Assembly: GCA_019119895.1 (NCBI GenBank)
Contig: DWWD01000026.1
Coordinates: 1-64,000 of the forward strand
Source: Candidatus Anaerostipes avistercoris
GTDB taxonomy: Bacteria; Bacillota; Clostridia; Lachnospirales; Lachnospiraceae
Length of the DNA stretch: 64,000 nucleotides
Direction of reading: 5' to 3'
Both the position numbers and the translations under genes were made by a program. Under the pieces are notes generated by a model. The model saw only the letters and a program-made list of their open reading frames with translations. It searched no databases and was not told the origin of the DNA. This document shows positions 11,647 through 20,293 of this stretch, one piece after another (positions within the stretch are counted from its first letter, which is position 1; each line of letters starts with the position of its first letter).

Positions 11647-12054
11647 ATGGCAGTGGAAGAAATGCGTCTGGAAGTGATAACGCCGGAGCGGATTTTTTAT
11701 GAAGGAAATGTATCTATGGCGGAGCTTGTGACCACAGAAGGTGAGATTGGGGTTTATCCGGGACATATTCCTATGACGATGATTATAGCTCCCGGAGTGC
11801 TTACGATTACGCAGACAGATGGAAGCAAAAAAAAGGCAGCGCTTATGAGCGGATTTCTGGAGATCCTGCCGGACGCCATGAACATCCTGGCGGAAATTGC
11901 GGAATGGCCGGAGGAGATTGATCAGGACCGAGTAAAGAGGGCCAGACAAAGGGCAGAAGAACGTCTGGAGAGAAAAGGCACGGATGTGGACCTGGCAAGG
12001 GCGGAGCTTGCTTTGAAAAGAGCTTTGATCCGGGAAAGACTGATTGAGAAATAA
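11647..12054 (+). CDS. atpC: F-ATP synthase subunit epsilon
   Basis: The 135-residue epsilon subunit, with the N-terminal beta barrel (TTEGEIGVYPGHIPM) and the C-terminal helical hairpin (ARQRAEERL...LKRALIRERL) that can inhibit ATP hydrolysis. Last gene of the operon, eight bases after atpD. Confidence 0.95.
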   Translation: MAVEEMRLEVITPERIFYEGNVSMAELVTTEGEIGVYPGHIPMTMIIAPGVLTITQTDGSKKKAALMSGFLEILPDAMNILAEIAEWPEEIDQDRVKRARQRAEERLERKGTDVDLARAELALKRALIRERLIEK

Positions 12055-12059
12055 TGAGG

Positions 12060-12102
12060 AAGGAAATGAGTGTGCAGGGAAATTGCACACTCATTTCCTT
12101 TC
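12060..12102 (+). terminator. Terminator of the ATP synthase operon
   Basis: A 17-base perfect stem (AAGGAAATGAGTGTGCA and its complement) with a 7-base loop, only six bases after the atpC stop. It can end transcription from either side. Confidence 0.85.
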
Positions 12103-12496
12103 AGAGGGGATGACTTCTTTGGAAAGGGATGTCTTTTTTCAGGAGAAGCGCAACGAACTGATGAAGGATCCATGCAGTAACGCCGATGAGCAGACACCAT
12201 CCGGTAAATAAAAGGAAGCCCTCTCCCTGAGAGAGAGAACGATTTGCAAAGAAAATCCGAAGCATATGGATCAGAACAAAATGGTGGAGCAGGAAAATCT
12301 CATAGGAAATCCCGGAGATTTCTGTTACAATGGTTTTCAGAACGGGAAGGGCAAAAGAGTCAATCCAGCATGCCAGAGCCCGCAGTGTCATGAAAACGCC
12401 GATGCCGGTTCCTGCCAGGCAGATGACTTGATAATTCCCCGGAAAAAACCGGCGTAATGACTTGTCTCCACTTGAAAATGAAAAAGTAAAATACAT
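12101..12496 (-). pseudogene. C-terminal remnant of an acyltransferase-3 family membrane protein
   Basis: The 131-residue reading frame has three or four hydrophobic segments and the block SYEIFLLHHFVLIHM, typical of the last third of OafA/YrhL-type O-acyltransferases, which are normally about 350 residues. The N-terminal two thirds with the catalytic His are missing: no matching frame exists upstream, and there is no ribosome binding site before the first ATG. I read it as the remnant of a gene cut off by deletion at the end of the atp operon. A short membrane protein with another role cannot be excluded. Confidence 0.6.
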
Positions 12497-12508
12497 AAAA
12501 ACGCAGTG

Positions 12509-12527
12509 ACCCGGATAAAATCCGGGT
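12509..12527. other. Small hairpin at the broken end of the acyltransferase remnant
   Basis: ACCCGGAT-AAA-ATCCGGGT, a perfect 8-base inverted repeat directly upstream of the remnant's reading frame. It could be a former terminator or mark the deletion junction. Confidence 0.4.
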
Positions 12528-12593
12528 AAAACAATCTGCTGGGTTTTACTGAATGCGTCATGAAAATAACCTCGCTTTATTTTGCTCTAAAAA

Positions 12594-12629
12594 ACTGCCG
12601 CCGGCTGAAATATCAGTGCGGACGGCAGT
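12594..12629 (-). terminator. Terminator of the CYTH gene
   Basis: On the minus strand ACTGCCG pairs with CGGCAGT and is followed by six T. It lies 24 bases beyond the CYTH stop. Confidence 0.75.
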
Positions 12630-12653
12630 ATCATATCATCATGTTTTGACAGA

Positions 12654-13097
12654 TTACCGGTTGGCCAGATTGTTATTCTGATACCGGGCGTCGAAAGTTA
12701 CTTCATCGCCCAGCCACTCCGGTCCTTCGTAATCCAGGGCGGCCTCTTCGCTCGGAAATTCCACTTCCGCCATGATCAGTCCCTCATGAACGTCATGGAA
12801 TACATCCAGCTCAATGACATACCCATGCTTCTCCGGAATCTTATACCGGGTTTTCTGAATCAAAATTCCGTCAATCTTCGGAAGAAGATGCTCGTAAGCT
12901 TTTTTATCCAGAGGGAATTCACATTCTGTCCGGGAAAGCAGTCCCCGGCTTTTAAAGGTCAGGAAATATTGCTTATCCATCCGGCGGATGCGGATGACAG
13001 GATCCATACAAAGATACCCCTGCTCAATTTCGTGGTATGGATAGTCCTGTAAATTCTCAGGCGGCTCTGAAACAATAAATTTGCGTTCAATTTCCAT
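12654..13097 (-). CDS. CYTH domain (triphosphate tunnel) protein
   Basis: A 147-residue CYTH protein, a beta-tunnel fold that hydrolyses inorganic triphosphate or related triphosphorylated compounds with a divalent metal. The N-terminal signature E-x-E-x-K is present as MEIERKF, and further basic strands (IRIRRMDKQYFLTFKSRG) and acidic ones (AEVEF) line the tunnel. I use the ATG at 13097 because it gives the signature at the very start and follows GGAGGG; the frame stays open 20 codons further without a ribosome site. The true substrate is not known. Confidence 0.88.
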   Translation of the reverse strand: MEIERKFIVSEPPENLQDYPYHEIEQGYLCMDPVIRIRRMDKQYFLTFKSRGLLSRTECEFPLDKKAYEHLLPKIDGILIQKTRYKIPEKHGYVIELDVFHDVHEGLIMAEVEFPSEEAALDYEGPEWLGDEVTFDARYQNNNLANR

Positions 13098-13125
13098 TGG
13101 AAATCCCTCCGTTTCTTTTTTCTTT

Positions 13126-13154
13126 ATTATAACCAGTGACTGTGTTATAATCAA
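13126..13154 (-). promoter_or_regulatory. Promoter of the CYTH gene
   Basis: On the minus strand: TTGATT, 17 bases, TATAAT. A TATAAT for the divergent trmB lies at 13146-13151, so both promoters share this gap. Confidence 0.6.
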
Positions 13155-13205
13155 CAAAGATTGTCAAAAAAACAGCAAAGAACAGATAAGGAGCAGTAAA
13201 TCGTT

Positions 13206-13850
13206 ATGCGTTTGAGAAATGTACCGGGAGCGAAAGAAACTATTATCCAGAGTGATTTTTCGATTCAGGAACCGAAGACATACCGGGGAAAATGGAAGGA
13301 AGAGTTCAAAAATGAGAATCCGATCCACATTGAAATTGGAATGGGAAAAGGAAAGTTCATTCTGGAGATGGCAGAGCGGAACCCGGAAATCAATTATATT
13401 GGAATTGAAAAGTATTCCAGCGTATTAGTGCGCGCGGTAGAAAAGACAGAAAATTTTGAGGGAGAAAATCTGCGGCTGATCCGGATGGATGCGGAGGAAA
13501 TCGAGGAAGTGTTCGCGCCGGAGGAGGTAGACCGGATTTATCTCAATTTTTCCGATCCGTGGCCAAAAGACCGGCATGCCAAGAGAAGGCTTACATCTGC
13601 CAGATTTCTGGAGAGATACGATCATATTTTAGCTCCGGACGGAAGAATCATGTTTAAGACAGATAACCGGAATCTGTTTGATTTTTCTCTGGAGCAGATT
13701 GAAGAGGCCGGATGGATTCTGGAAAACTATACCTATGACCTTCATAACAGCAAATTCAATGAGGGAAATGTTATGACAGAATATGAGGAAAAATTCTCTG
13801 CAAAGGGGAATCCGATCTGTCGTCTGACAGCTTATCGTCATGATTTATAA
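13206..13850 (+). CDS. trmB: tRNA (guanine-N7)-methyltransferase
   Basis: A 214-residue SAM-dependent methyltransferase that makes m7G46 in tRNA variable loops. It has the SAM-binding motif IEIGMGKGKF, the family motif NFSDPWPKDRHAKRR with the catalytic Asp, and the C-terminal TEYEEKF segment. The length is typical. ATG 13206 follows AAGGAGCAG. Confidence 0.96.
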   Translation: MRLRNVPGAKETIIQSDFSIQEPKTYRGKWKEEFKNENPIHIEIGMGKGKFILEMAERNPEINYIGIEKYSSVLVRAVEKTENFEGENLRLIRMDAEEIEEVFAPEEVDRIYLNFSDPWPKDRHAKRRLTSARFLERYDHILAPDGRIMFKTDNRNLFDFSLEQIEEAGWILENYTYDLHNSKFNEGNVMTEYEEKFSAKGNPICRLTAYRHDL

Positions 13851-13890
13851 ACCAGTTGCATAATATAAACCAAAAGTGATAGAATAAATG

Positions 13891-14019
13891 ATGAAACTTA
13901 GAAAGTGTCAGAGAAGTATTCAGTTGTTTCTCTATCAGCATCCCTGCATCAGCCGCTGGATCTGCAGATTCTGCGCATCCATGGAGGAAGCCAGGAGATG
14001 TCTGTGCAGAGAAGAATAG
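13891..14019 (+). CDS. Possible 42-codon Cys-rich small protein before trxA
   Basis: An open frame of 42 codons whose stop lies nine bases before trxA. It is rich in Cys and Arg and includes WICRFC. No good ribosome binding site precedes the ATG, so it may be a chance frame or a leader peptide. I do not recognise it. Confidence 0.25.
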   Translation: MKLRKCQRSIQLFLYQHPCISRWICRFCASMEEARRCLCREE

Positions 14020-14028
14020 GAGTTGTAT

Positions 14029-14346
14029 ATGGAATATAAATTTACAAAGGAAAACTTCCAGGAAGAAGTTTTAGACGCCAAACAGCCGGTTCTGGTTGAC
14101 ATGTTTGCCACATGGTGCGGACCATGTAAGATGATGAGTCCGGTCATTGAAGAACTGGCAGAGGAATATGAAGGACAGGTAAAAGTCGGCAAAGTAGATA
14201 TTGACGCAGACAGTGAACTGGCAGCTCAGTATGGAATCATGTCAGTGCCGACATTCTTGGTATTCAAAGACGGCCAGATTTCAGATAAGATCATCGGAGC
14301 TGTGCCGAAAGAAATTTTGAAAGAAGCAATCGATAAAGTGAAATAA
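14029..14346 (+). CDS. trxA: Thioredoxin
   Basis: A 105-residue classical thioredoxin with active site WCGPC and the cis-proline motif SVPTFLVFK. I choose ATG 14029, six bases after AGGAG; the frame also opens at TTG 14023 but that leaves no space for the ribosome site. It reduces protein disulfides in the cytosol. The next gene starts six bases later. Confidence 0.95.
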   Translation: MEYKFTKENFQEEVLDAKQPVLVDMFATWCGPCKMMSPVIEELAEEYEGQVKVGKVDIDADSELAAQYGIMSVPTFLVFKDGQISDKIIGAVPKEILKEAIDKVK

Positions 14347-14352
14347 AGACGT

Positions 14353-16137
14353 ATGAACATATTAAATGTAGAACACATATCCAAGATTTACGGGGAAAAA
14401 GTCATTTTTGATGACGTTTCCCTGGGAATCCATCATGGAGATAAAATCGGGATCATTGGTGTCAATGGAACCGGAAAAAGTACATTATTAAAAATAATCG
14501 CAGGTCTGGAGGAACCGGATCAGGGAGAAATCATCTGCGGAAACGGGATCAGAATATCCTATCTGCCTCAGAATCCTGAGTTTTCCGGAAATCCGGCCAT
14601 TTTGTCCTATGTCATGGAAGGGAAAGCGCATCAGGACTGGCAGACCGAAAGCGAGGCCAAAACAATCCTCACGAAGCTTGGCATTTTTGATTTCGAGGAG
14701 AAGACAGAATATTTGTCCGGAGGGCAGAGAAAAAGAGTGGCGCTTGCCAGAACCTTAGTGGATCCGACGGAGATCCTTGTGCTGGATGAGCCGACCAACC
14801 ATCTGGATCATGATATGGTATCCTGGCTGGAAGAATATCTGGGACAGTTTAAGGGCGTCCTGATCATGGTGACTCATGACCGGTATTTTCTGGACCGGGT
14901 GACCAATAAGATTGTGGAAATCGACAAAGGAAAACTGTATGAGTATGATGCCAATTATTCCAGATTTCTGGAGCTGAAAGTTCAGAGAGAAGAGATGGAA
15001 ATGGCGTCCGAGAGGAAACGTCAGAGTCTTCTGAGAGTTGAGATGGAATGGATGAAGCAGGGCATCAAGGCAAGAGGCACCAGGCAGCGGGCGAGAACCG
15101 AGAGATTTGAGGCATTGAAAAACGCAAAAGGGCCGGAGATTCGGCAGAACGTAGAAATCGATTCCGTAAGCAGCAGACTGGGAAAGAAAACCATAGAATT
15201 TTCTCATGTGTCAAAAGGATTTAACGGACATAAGCTGATATCTGATTTTTCCTACATTGTCCTGCGGGATGACCGTCTGGGCTTTATCGGACCTAACGGA
15301 TGCGGGAAATCCACGCTGATGAAAATGCTGACAGGGTCCATGGAGCCGGATGAAGGCGAGATCATCAAGGGAGAAACGATAAAAATCGGATATTTTGCGC
15401 AGGAAAACCGCCAGATGGAAGGAGATATCCGGGTTATCGATTATATCAGGGATACGGCAGAGTATATTCAGACTGCCCGGGGACAGGCAAGTGCCTCCCA
15501 GATGCTGGAGAGGTTTTTGTTCCCGCCGGAACTTCAGTATACGCCGCTGTGCAAATTATCCGGAGGCGAGAAGAGAAGGCTGTATCTCCTGAAGGTGCTG
15601 ATGGAAGCGCCGAATGTACTGATTCTGGATGAACCGACCAACGATCTGGATATTGCGACCCTGACGATTCTGGAAGATTATCTGGATTCTTTCCAGGGAA
15701 TCGTGATTACAGTTTCCCATGACCGCTATTTCCTGGATCGGATCGTAAACCGCATTTTTGCATTTGAAGAAGGCGGAAAACTGCGGCAGTACGAAGGCGG
15801 TTATACCGATTATCTGGAAAAGAGCCGGAAGGAAGAAGCGCTGGTGGAAAAGAAAGAGAAAAAACCGGCGAAGAAATTCCAGAAAGAACATCAGAAAAAA
15901 CTGAAATTTACTTTTAAAGAACAGAAAGAATATGAAACGATTGACGATGAAATCGCTTCATTGGAAGAAAAATTAGAAAAGCTGGATCAGGAAATTATGG
16001 AAAATGCCACCAATTCCGGGAAACTGGCAGAGCTGACGGCTCAGAAAGAGGAAACGGAGCAGCAGCTGGAGGGAAAAATGGACCGGTGGGTGTATTTAAA
16101 CGATCTGGCGGAAAGAATTGAACAGCAGAATAAATAA
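14353..16137 (+). CDS. ABC-F ATPase, Uup-like
   Basis: A 594-residue soluble protein with two ABC ATPase domains and no membrane segment. The first has Walker A GVNGTGKS, signature LSGGQRKR and LVLDEPTNHLD; the second has GPNGCGKS, LSGGEKRR and LILDEPTNDLD. A charged linker of about 80 residues separates them, and a C-terminal coiled coil (from about 500) is typical of the Uup branch. ABC-F proteins act on the ribosome, rescuing stalled or structurally blocked complexes. It probably shares a transcript with trxA. Confidence 0.9.
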   Translation: MNILNVEHISKIYGEKVIFDDVSLGIHHGDKIGIIGVNGTGKSTLLKIIAGLEEPDQGEIICGNGIRISYLPQNPEFSGNPAILSYVMEGKAHQDWQTESEAKTILTKLGIFDFEEKTEYLSGGQRKRVALARTLVDPTEILVLDEPTNHLDHDMVSWLEEYLGQFKGVLIMVTHDRYFLDRVTNKIVEIDKGKLYEYDANYSRFLELKVQREEMEMASERKRQSLLRVEMEWMKQGIKARGTRQRARTERFEALKNAKGPEIRQNVEIDSVSSRLGKKTIEFSHVSKGFNGHKLISDFSYIVLRDDRLGFIGPNGCGKSTLMKMLTGSMEPDEGEIIKGETIKIGYFAQENRQMEGDIRVIDYIRDTAEYIQTARGQASASQMLERFLFPPELQYTPLCKLSGGEKRRLYLLKVLMEAPNVLILDEPTNDLDIATLTILEDYLDSFQGIVITVSHDRYFLDRIVNRIFAFEEGGKLRQYEGGYTDYLEKSRKEEALVEKKEKKPAKKFQKEHQKKLKFTFKEQKEYETIDDEIASLEEKLEKLDQEIMENATNSGKLAELTAQKEETEQQLEGKMDRWVYLNDLAERIEQQNK

Positions 16138-16145
16138 GAAGTAAA

Positions 16146-16178
16146 CAGGGAGAAGCAGAGAGTATCCGCTTCTCCCTG
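16146..16178 (+). terminator. Terminator after the ABC-F gene
   Basis: CAGGGAGAAGC and GCTTCTCCCTG form an 11-base perfect stem between two convergent genes. The T tract is short on both sides. Confidence 0.6.
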
Positions 16179-16195
16179 AAATCTTTCATGTAAAT

Positions 16196-17374
16196 TTACA
16201 GATCTTTTTCTGAAATGCTGATTTTTTTCCTGTAAAGCCGGTAATCCACCCAGTTTTCGATCAGGTACTGGACGCAGGCAAAAAACGGAACGCCGAGGAA
16301 CATGCCCAGGGGTCCGAAATATGCGCCGCCCACGGTGATGGAAAACAAGATCAGCAGAGGCCGCACGCCGGTGGAATCCCCAAGAATCTTAGGTCCGAGG
16401 ATAAAACCGTCAAACTGCTGGAGCAGAAATACCATAATAACAAAGATCAGAGATTTCATCGGACTGACGATAAAGAGAATGAAAGTTCCCGGTACTGCGC
16501 CGATAAAAGGTCCGAAATAAGGAATCATATTGGTGATTCCCACAATGACACTGATCAGTACGGCATATGGAAGCCGCAGAATTGTCATCAGGATAAAACA
16601 CAAGATGCCGATGATCAGAGAATCTATGGATTTTCCAATGATGAAGCTGGAAAATATCTTGTGGCAGTCTTTGCATTTCCGCAGAATAGAGTAGGAAATT
16701 TTTTCTGAAAAGACTGCAAGAACTATTTTCTTGAGGAACATCACGATGATCTTCTTATCAACGGTCATGTAAACAGAAGTAACGAGAGCAATTACAAGGT
16801 TGTACATCCATTTTGCCAGAGACAATGTAAAATTATAGAACCATGGAATCAGACCGGATAAAAATTCATTGGAAACAGACATGATCTTCGGCAGGACATT
16901 GGTCTCAATGGAAGAGACTGCTTCCTTTGGAAGAAAGCCCGTGTTTGAATTCAGATATTTATCAGACAGCTGCCGGAGTGCTTCAACGATCCCCGGAATT
17001 TGAAGAGAAAGTTCCTGAAGACTTTCTGCAAGCTGCGGGATGACAAAAACAAGACAGACTGCAACGCCGCCGAGAAACAGAATATAACTGAACAGAATGG
17101 AAATTCCCCGGCACAGTCTCGGGTGTGTATCCGGAATCAGCTTTGCAAACAGATTCCGCTGAAAAAAATCAACGACAGGACTGATGATATAAGCAATCAG
17201 GAAGCCGAGAAAAAATGGGAATAAAATATCCCAGAGTTCTGTAATCAGTTCCTTTGTGCCGGACCACTGGGTCACAAAGCGGTAGATGATGCATCCGATC
17301 AAAATGACGCCAATGGCGTAAATGCTGATTGTAAAATACTTTTTATTTGATTCGAATTTATGATTTCCGCCCAT
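16196..17374 (-). CDS. AI-2E family membrane permease
   Basis: A 392-residue protein of the AI-2E transporter (UPF0118) family with about eight membrane helices; the family includes the E. coli autoinducer-2 exporter TqsA and Na+/H+ antiporters. Typical segments are PFFLGFLIAYIISPVVDFF near the N-terminus and the GITNMIPYFGPFIGAVPG block in the C-terminal half. ATG 17374 has AAAGGAG upstream. Single-gene unit; the substrate cannot be told from sequence. Confidence 0.85.
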   Translation of the reverse strand: MGGNHKFESNKKYFTISIYAIGVILIGCIIYRFVTQWSGTKELITELWDILFPFFLGFLIAYIISPVVDFFQRNLFAKLIPDTHPRLCRGISILFSYILFLGGVAVCLVFVIPQLAESLQELSLQIPGIVEALRQLSDKYLNSNTGFLPKEAVSSIETNVLPKIMSVSNEFLSGLIPWFYNFTLSLAKWMYNLVIALVTSVYMTVDKKIIVMFLKKIVLAVFSEKISYSILRKCKDCHKIFSSFIIGKSIDSLIIGILCFILMTILRLPYAVLISVIVGITNMIPYFGPFIGAVPGTFILFIVSPMKSLIFVIMVFLLQQFDGFILGPKILGDSTGVRPLLILFSITVGGAYFGPLGMFLGVPFFACVQYLIENWVDYRLYRKKISISEKDL

Positions 17375-17467
17375 AGCAAACTCCTTTACTGGTGATACCT
17401 TTATTATAGAAGGAACCGGATCAATTCACAAGGCAAAACAAAAAAATAAAAAAAATGAAATTTATGC

Positions 17468-17496
17468 TTGCATTCCAGGGAGCAATCGTATATAAT
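17468..17496 (+). promoter_or_regulatory. Promoter of tRNA-Lys
   Basis: TTGCAT, 17 bases, TATAAT, ending 44 bases before the tRNA. The same hexamers and spacing occur before tRNA-Tyr at 52.1 kb. Confidence 0.8.
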
Positions 17497-17540
17497 AAAT
17501 CTTGCGTCAGAGATAGGACGTCGGAAAATGAATAAAATAT

Positions 17541-17613
17541 GCGTGATTAGCTCAGCTGGCAGAGCACCTGACTCTTAATCAGGGTGTCGAGGGTTCGAAC
17601 CCCTCATCGCGTA
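17541..17613 (+). tRNA. tRNA-Lys (anticodon CTT)
   Basis: 73 bases with a full cloverleaf: acceptor GCGTGAT/ATCGCGT, D arm, anticodon stem CCTGA/TCAGG with loop CTCTTAA and T arm GGGTTCGAACCCC. The 3' CCA is not encoded. Confidence 0.95.
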
Positions 17614-17691
17614 CTGAAGATGCTGTTTTTGGCGGAAGCCGGGGATGGCATTTTTTTCTTGTATTTTTTATGGATTTCAGAAAGGCGGCTT

Positions 17692-18621
17692 ATGATTATC
17701 AATACCGGAAGCCGGACCGATATACCGGCATTTTTCAGCAGTTGGTTTTACAATCGAATCAGAGAGGGATATGTCCTGGTAAGGAATCCCTATTATCCGG
17801 AGCAGATCCTCAGATACCGTCTGGATCCGGACGTGGTGGACTGCCTGTGTTTCTGTACCAAGAATCCGGAGCCGATGCTTGAAAGAATCGGAGAGCTGGA
17901 CGAGTTCCGGCAGCTGTGGTATGTAACGATCACTCCTTACGGGAAGGATATAGAGCCGTATGTTCCGCACTGCCGGGATGTGATCCGGTCACTGCAGAAG
18001 CTGTCACAGGCTGTCGGCAAAGAAAAGGTCATATGGAGATATGATCCTGTTTTCATAACAGAGAAATATGATTTGAAATTTCATTTGAAGATGTTTCGAG
18101 AAATGGCGGAGATGTTAAGCGGGTTCACCAGCCGGTGTGTGATCAGTTTTATTGATCTGTATGAAAAAACCAGGCGGAATTTTCCGCAGGCCGGAAGGGT
18201 GCAGGAAAAAGAACGTCTGGAAATCGGAGCTTCCTTTGCGGAGACCGGGGAGAAGACAGGAATCCGCATTATGACATGCTGTGAGGGCAGTGAGCTGGAA
18301 CTTTACGGAGTGGACTGCGGCGGATGTATGACGCAGGAAGTCATAGAAAAAGCAATCGGAGTGAATCTTCAGGTGCCTGCCAGAAGCAGAAATATACGGG
18401 AAGGATGCAGCTGCCTGCTGGGCGCGGATATCGGAGCCTACAATACCTGCAGCCATGGATGTCTGTACTGTTATGCCAATTATGACAGGGAATCAGTGGA
18501 ATATAACAGGAAACAGCATGACAGTGAATCTCCGCTTCTGATCGGACATCTGAATCCGGGAGAAGTCGTAAAGGAAGCACGTCAGGAATCTTATATCGAT
18601 TATCAGCTGAGACTGTTTTAA
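17692..18621 (+). CDS. DUF1848 family protein, radical-SAM-like
   Basis: A 309-residue protein of the DUF1848 family. The N-terminus (INTGSRTDIPAFFSSWFYNR) and the early CLCFCTKNP segment are hallmarks. Near the C-terminus is a Cys cluster C253-x3-C257-x2-C260 (CSHGCLYC), the pattern that holds the 4Fe-4S cluster in radical SAM enzymes, but at the wrong end of the protein. I start at ATG 17692, nine bases after AAAGGCGG; the longer frame would begin inside tRNA-Lys. Function unknown; it is followed 15 bases later by a nitrilase-type hydrolase. Confidence 0.85.
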   Translation: MIINTGSRTDIPAFFSSWFYNRIREGYVLVRNPYYPEQILRYRLDPDVVDCLCFCTKNPEPMLERIGELDEFRQLWYVTITPYGKDIEPYVPHCRDVIRSLQKLSQAVGKEKVIWRYDPVFITEKYDLKFHLKMFREMAEMLSGFTSRCVISFIDLYEKTRRNFPQAGRVQEKERLEIGASFAETGEKTGIRIMTCCEGSELELYGVDCGGCMTQEVIEKAIGVNLQVPARSRNIREGCSCLLGADIGAYNTCSHGCLYCYANYDRESVEYNRKQHDSESPLLIGHLNPGEVVKEARQESYIDYQLRLF

Positions 18622-18636
18622 GGAAAGGAAGGAAGT

Positions 18637-19431
18637 ATGGCGGAAAAAATAGCGCTGGCGCAGACCACATCATCAGGAAAATGGAGAGAAAATCTGGAAA
18701 AAGCACGGGAATATGCCCGGGAAGCCGCGGCGTGTCAGAGCCGGCTGCTGATATTTCCGGAATACTTTATGACCTATTACCCATTGAAAGACGAAGACTT
18801 CCGGCAGCAGGGACAGAATCTGGACGGGAAATTTGTCCGGGAGATGGGAAAAATCGCCAGAGATACAGGACTTTGGATGATTTTCGGCGTCAATGAAAAA
18901 GGAACGGAGAGAAATTACAATACCATGGCAGTATTGAATGAAAAGGGAAATCTGGCAGGATATTACCGGAAAACCCATTTATTTGATGCCTATCGGTGGA
19001 AAGAATCGGAAGATACCATGCCGGGAGATGAAATCTTTGAACCGGTGGAGACTCCTGCAGGGAAAATAGGTCTGGGAACCTGCTATGATTTGAGATTTCC
19101 GGAACTGGCAAGAATGGAAGCGCTGAAAGGAGCGCAGATTCTTTTTTATCCGTCCGCCTGGGTGAAAGGTGAAAATAAGTTCATGCAGTGGGAGACACTG
19201 CTGCGGGCGAGGGCCATTGAAAATGAACTTTATGTATTTGGATGCTGTCACTACAGCAAAGAACATTATATGGGGAAAAGTCTGGGCTTCGATCCTTCCG
19301 GCAATCTGATATTAAACGGCGGGGAGAGAGAAGAGCTGCTGACAGGAAAAATTCATCTGGAAGAAATCGAAAAAATCCGTCGGGCAAATCCTGTATTTTT
19401 AAATCGCAGAACGGATCTGTACCGGATTTGA
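18637..19431 (+). CDS. Carbon-nitrogen hydrolase (nitrilase superfamily)
   Basis: A 264-residue omega-amidase/Nit2-like hydrolase. The catalytic triad is visible: Glu42 in FPEYF, Lys112 in YYRKTHLF and Cys149 in GTCYDLRFPE. The fold runs over the whole length, and the DLRFPE version is typical of YafV/Nit-type enzymes that hydrolyse alpha-ketoglutaramate or deaminated glutathione. It lies 15 bases after the DUF1848 gene and is probably cotranscribed. The exact substrate is uncertain. Confidence 0.88.
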   Translation: MAEKIALAQTTSSGKWRENLEKAREYAREAAACQSRLLIFPEYFMTYYPLKDEDFRQQGQNLDGKFVREMGKIARDTGLWMIFGVNEKGTERNYNTMAVLNEKGNLAGYYRKTHLFDAYRWKESEDTMPGDEIFEPVETPAGKIGLGTCYDLRFPELARMEALKGAQILFYPSAWVKGENKFMQWETLLRARAIENELYVFGCCHYSKEHYMGKSLGFDPSGNLILNGGEREELLTGKIHLEEIEKIRRANPVFLNRRTDLYRI

Positions 19432-19460
19432 GCAGGATAACCTGGCGGACGCAGTTAAAA

Positions 19461-20132
19461 TCAGACAAATAAAAAGAAAATGATCGGAACCAGCAGAGAC
19501 GGGAGCATATTCAGGGTTTTCATATCCTTCATGTTCAGAATCGACAGACCAGATGCCGCGATCAGAAAGCCGCCGATGATGGTGATTTCTGTCATAAGAG
19601 GTCCGGTCAGGAATGTCTGCAGGAAAGATGCGCCCAGATAAATACTTCCCTGCCAGCAGAATAAAACAGGAGCGGCGCAGGCCATTCCGATTCCGTAAGT
19701 AGAGGCAAGGACTGTGGATGTCACGAAGTCCAGAGTCGCGTTGGTAAACAGATAGGTGTTGTCTCCGTACAGGGCGCTTTGTATGGGACCGAGAATGGAC
19801 AGGCTTCCGATGCAGAACAGAAGGATTCCGGTGGATAATCCTTTGGCAAGTTCTGATTTTCCAAAACGTCCCATCAGTCCCTGAAATTTTCCGTCAAGAT
19901 TGAGAATCGTACCTGTCAGGCTTCCAATGGCCAGGCTGGCGATAAACAGCACCGGATATCTGCTCTCCGGCATATTAGAAGTGATGGAATTGATTCCCAG
20001 CCCCAGGGCAGCCAGCCCCATGGCGTTATACAGACAGTTCTGGTATTTTTCTTTGATTCCCCGGCGCAGAACACTGCCCAGAATGCTGCCGGCCAGGATG
20101 GTTCCGGTGTTTACAAAGGTTCCAAGCATCAT
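19461..20132 (-). CDS. DUF554 family membrane protein
   Basis: A roughly 223-residue membrane protein with six to seven helices, of the DUF554 (YdfK/YqgA) family: GTFVNTGTILAGSILG at the N-terminus and GGFLIAASGLSIL near the end. I start at the ATG at 20132, which lies nine bases after AGGAGA; an ATG six codons upstream contains that ribosome site. Function unknown, possibly a transporter. Confidence 0.82.
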   Translation of the reverse strand: MMLGTFVNTGTILAGSILGSVLRRGIKEKYQNCLYNAMGLAALGLGINSITSNMPESRYPVLFIASLAIGSLTGTILNLDGKFQGLMGRFGKSELAKGLSTGILLFCIGSLSILGPIQSALYGDNTYLFTNATLDFVTSTVLASTYGIGMACAAPVLFCWQGSIYLGASFLQTFLTGPLMTEITIIGGFLIAASGLSILNMKDMKTLNMLPSLLVPIIFFLFV

Positions 20133-20293
20133 AATGATATATCTCCTCATCTTTTTGATTTCCTGTCAAGTATATCATAAAACAGACAGGAAAGAATGAC
20201 CGGAGGGATGAAAATTTAACAGAAAGCGGAAAATGTACAGTGCATTTTGCCCGAAATCCTGTTACAATAGAGAAAAGGAGAGAGGTGGAATCT

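Noticed and set aside
17584-17691. Longer N-terminus for the DUF1848 protein
   Set aside because: It would start inside tRNA-Lys; the family start and a ribosome site agree with ATG 17692.
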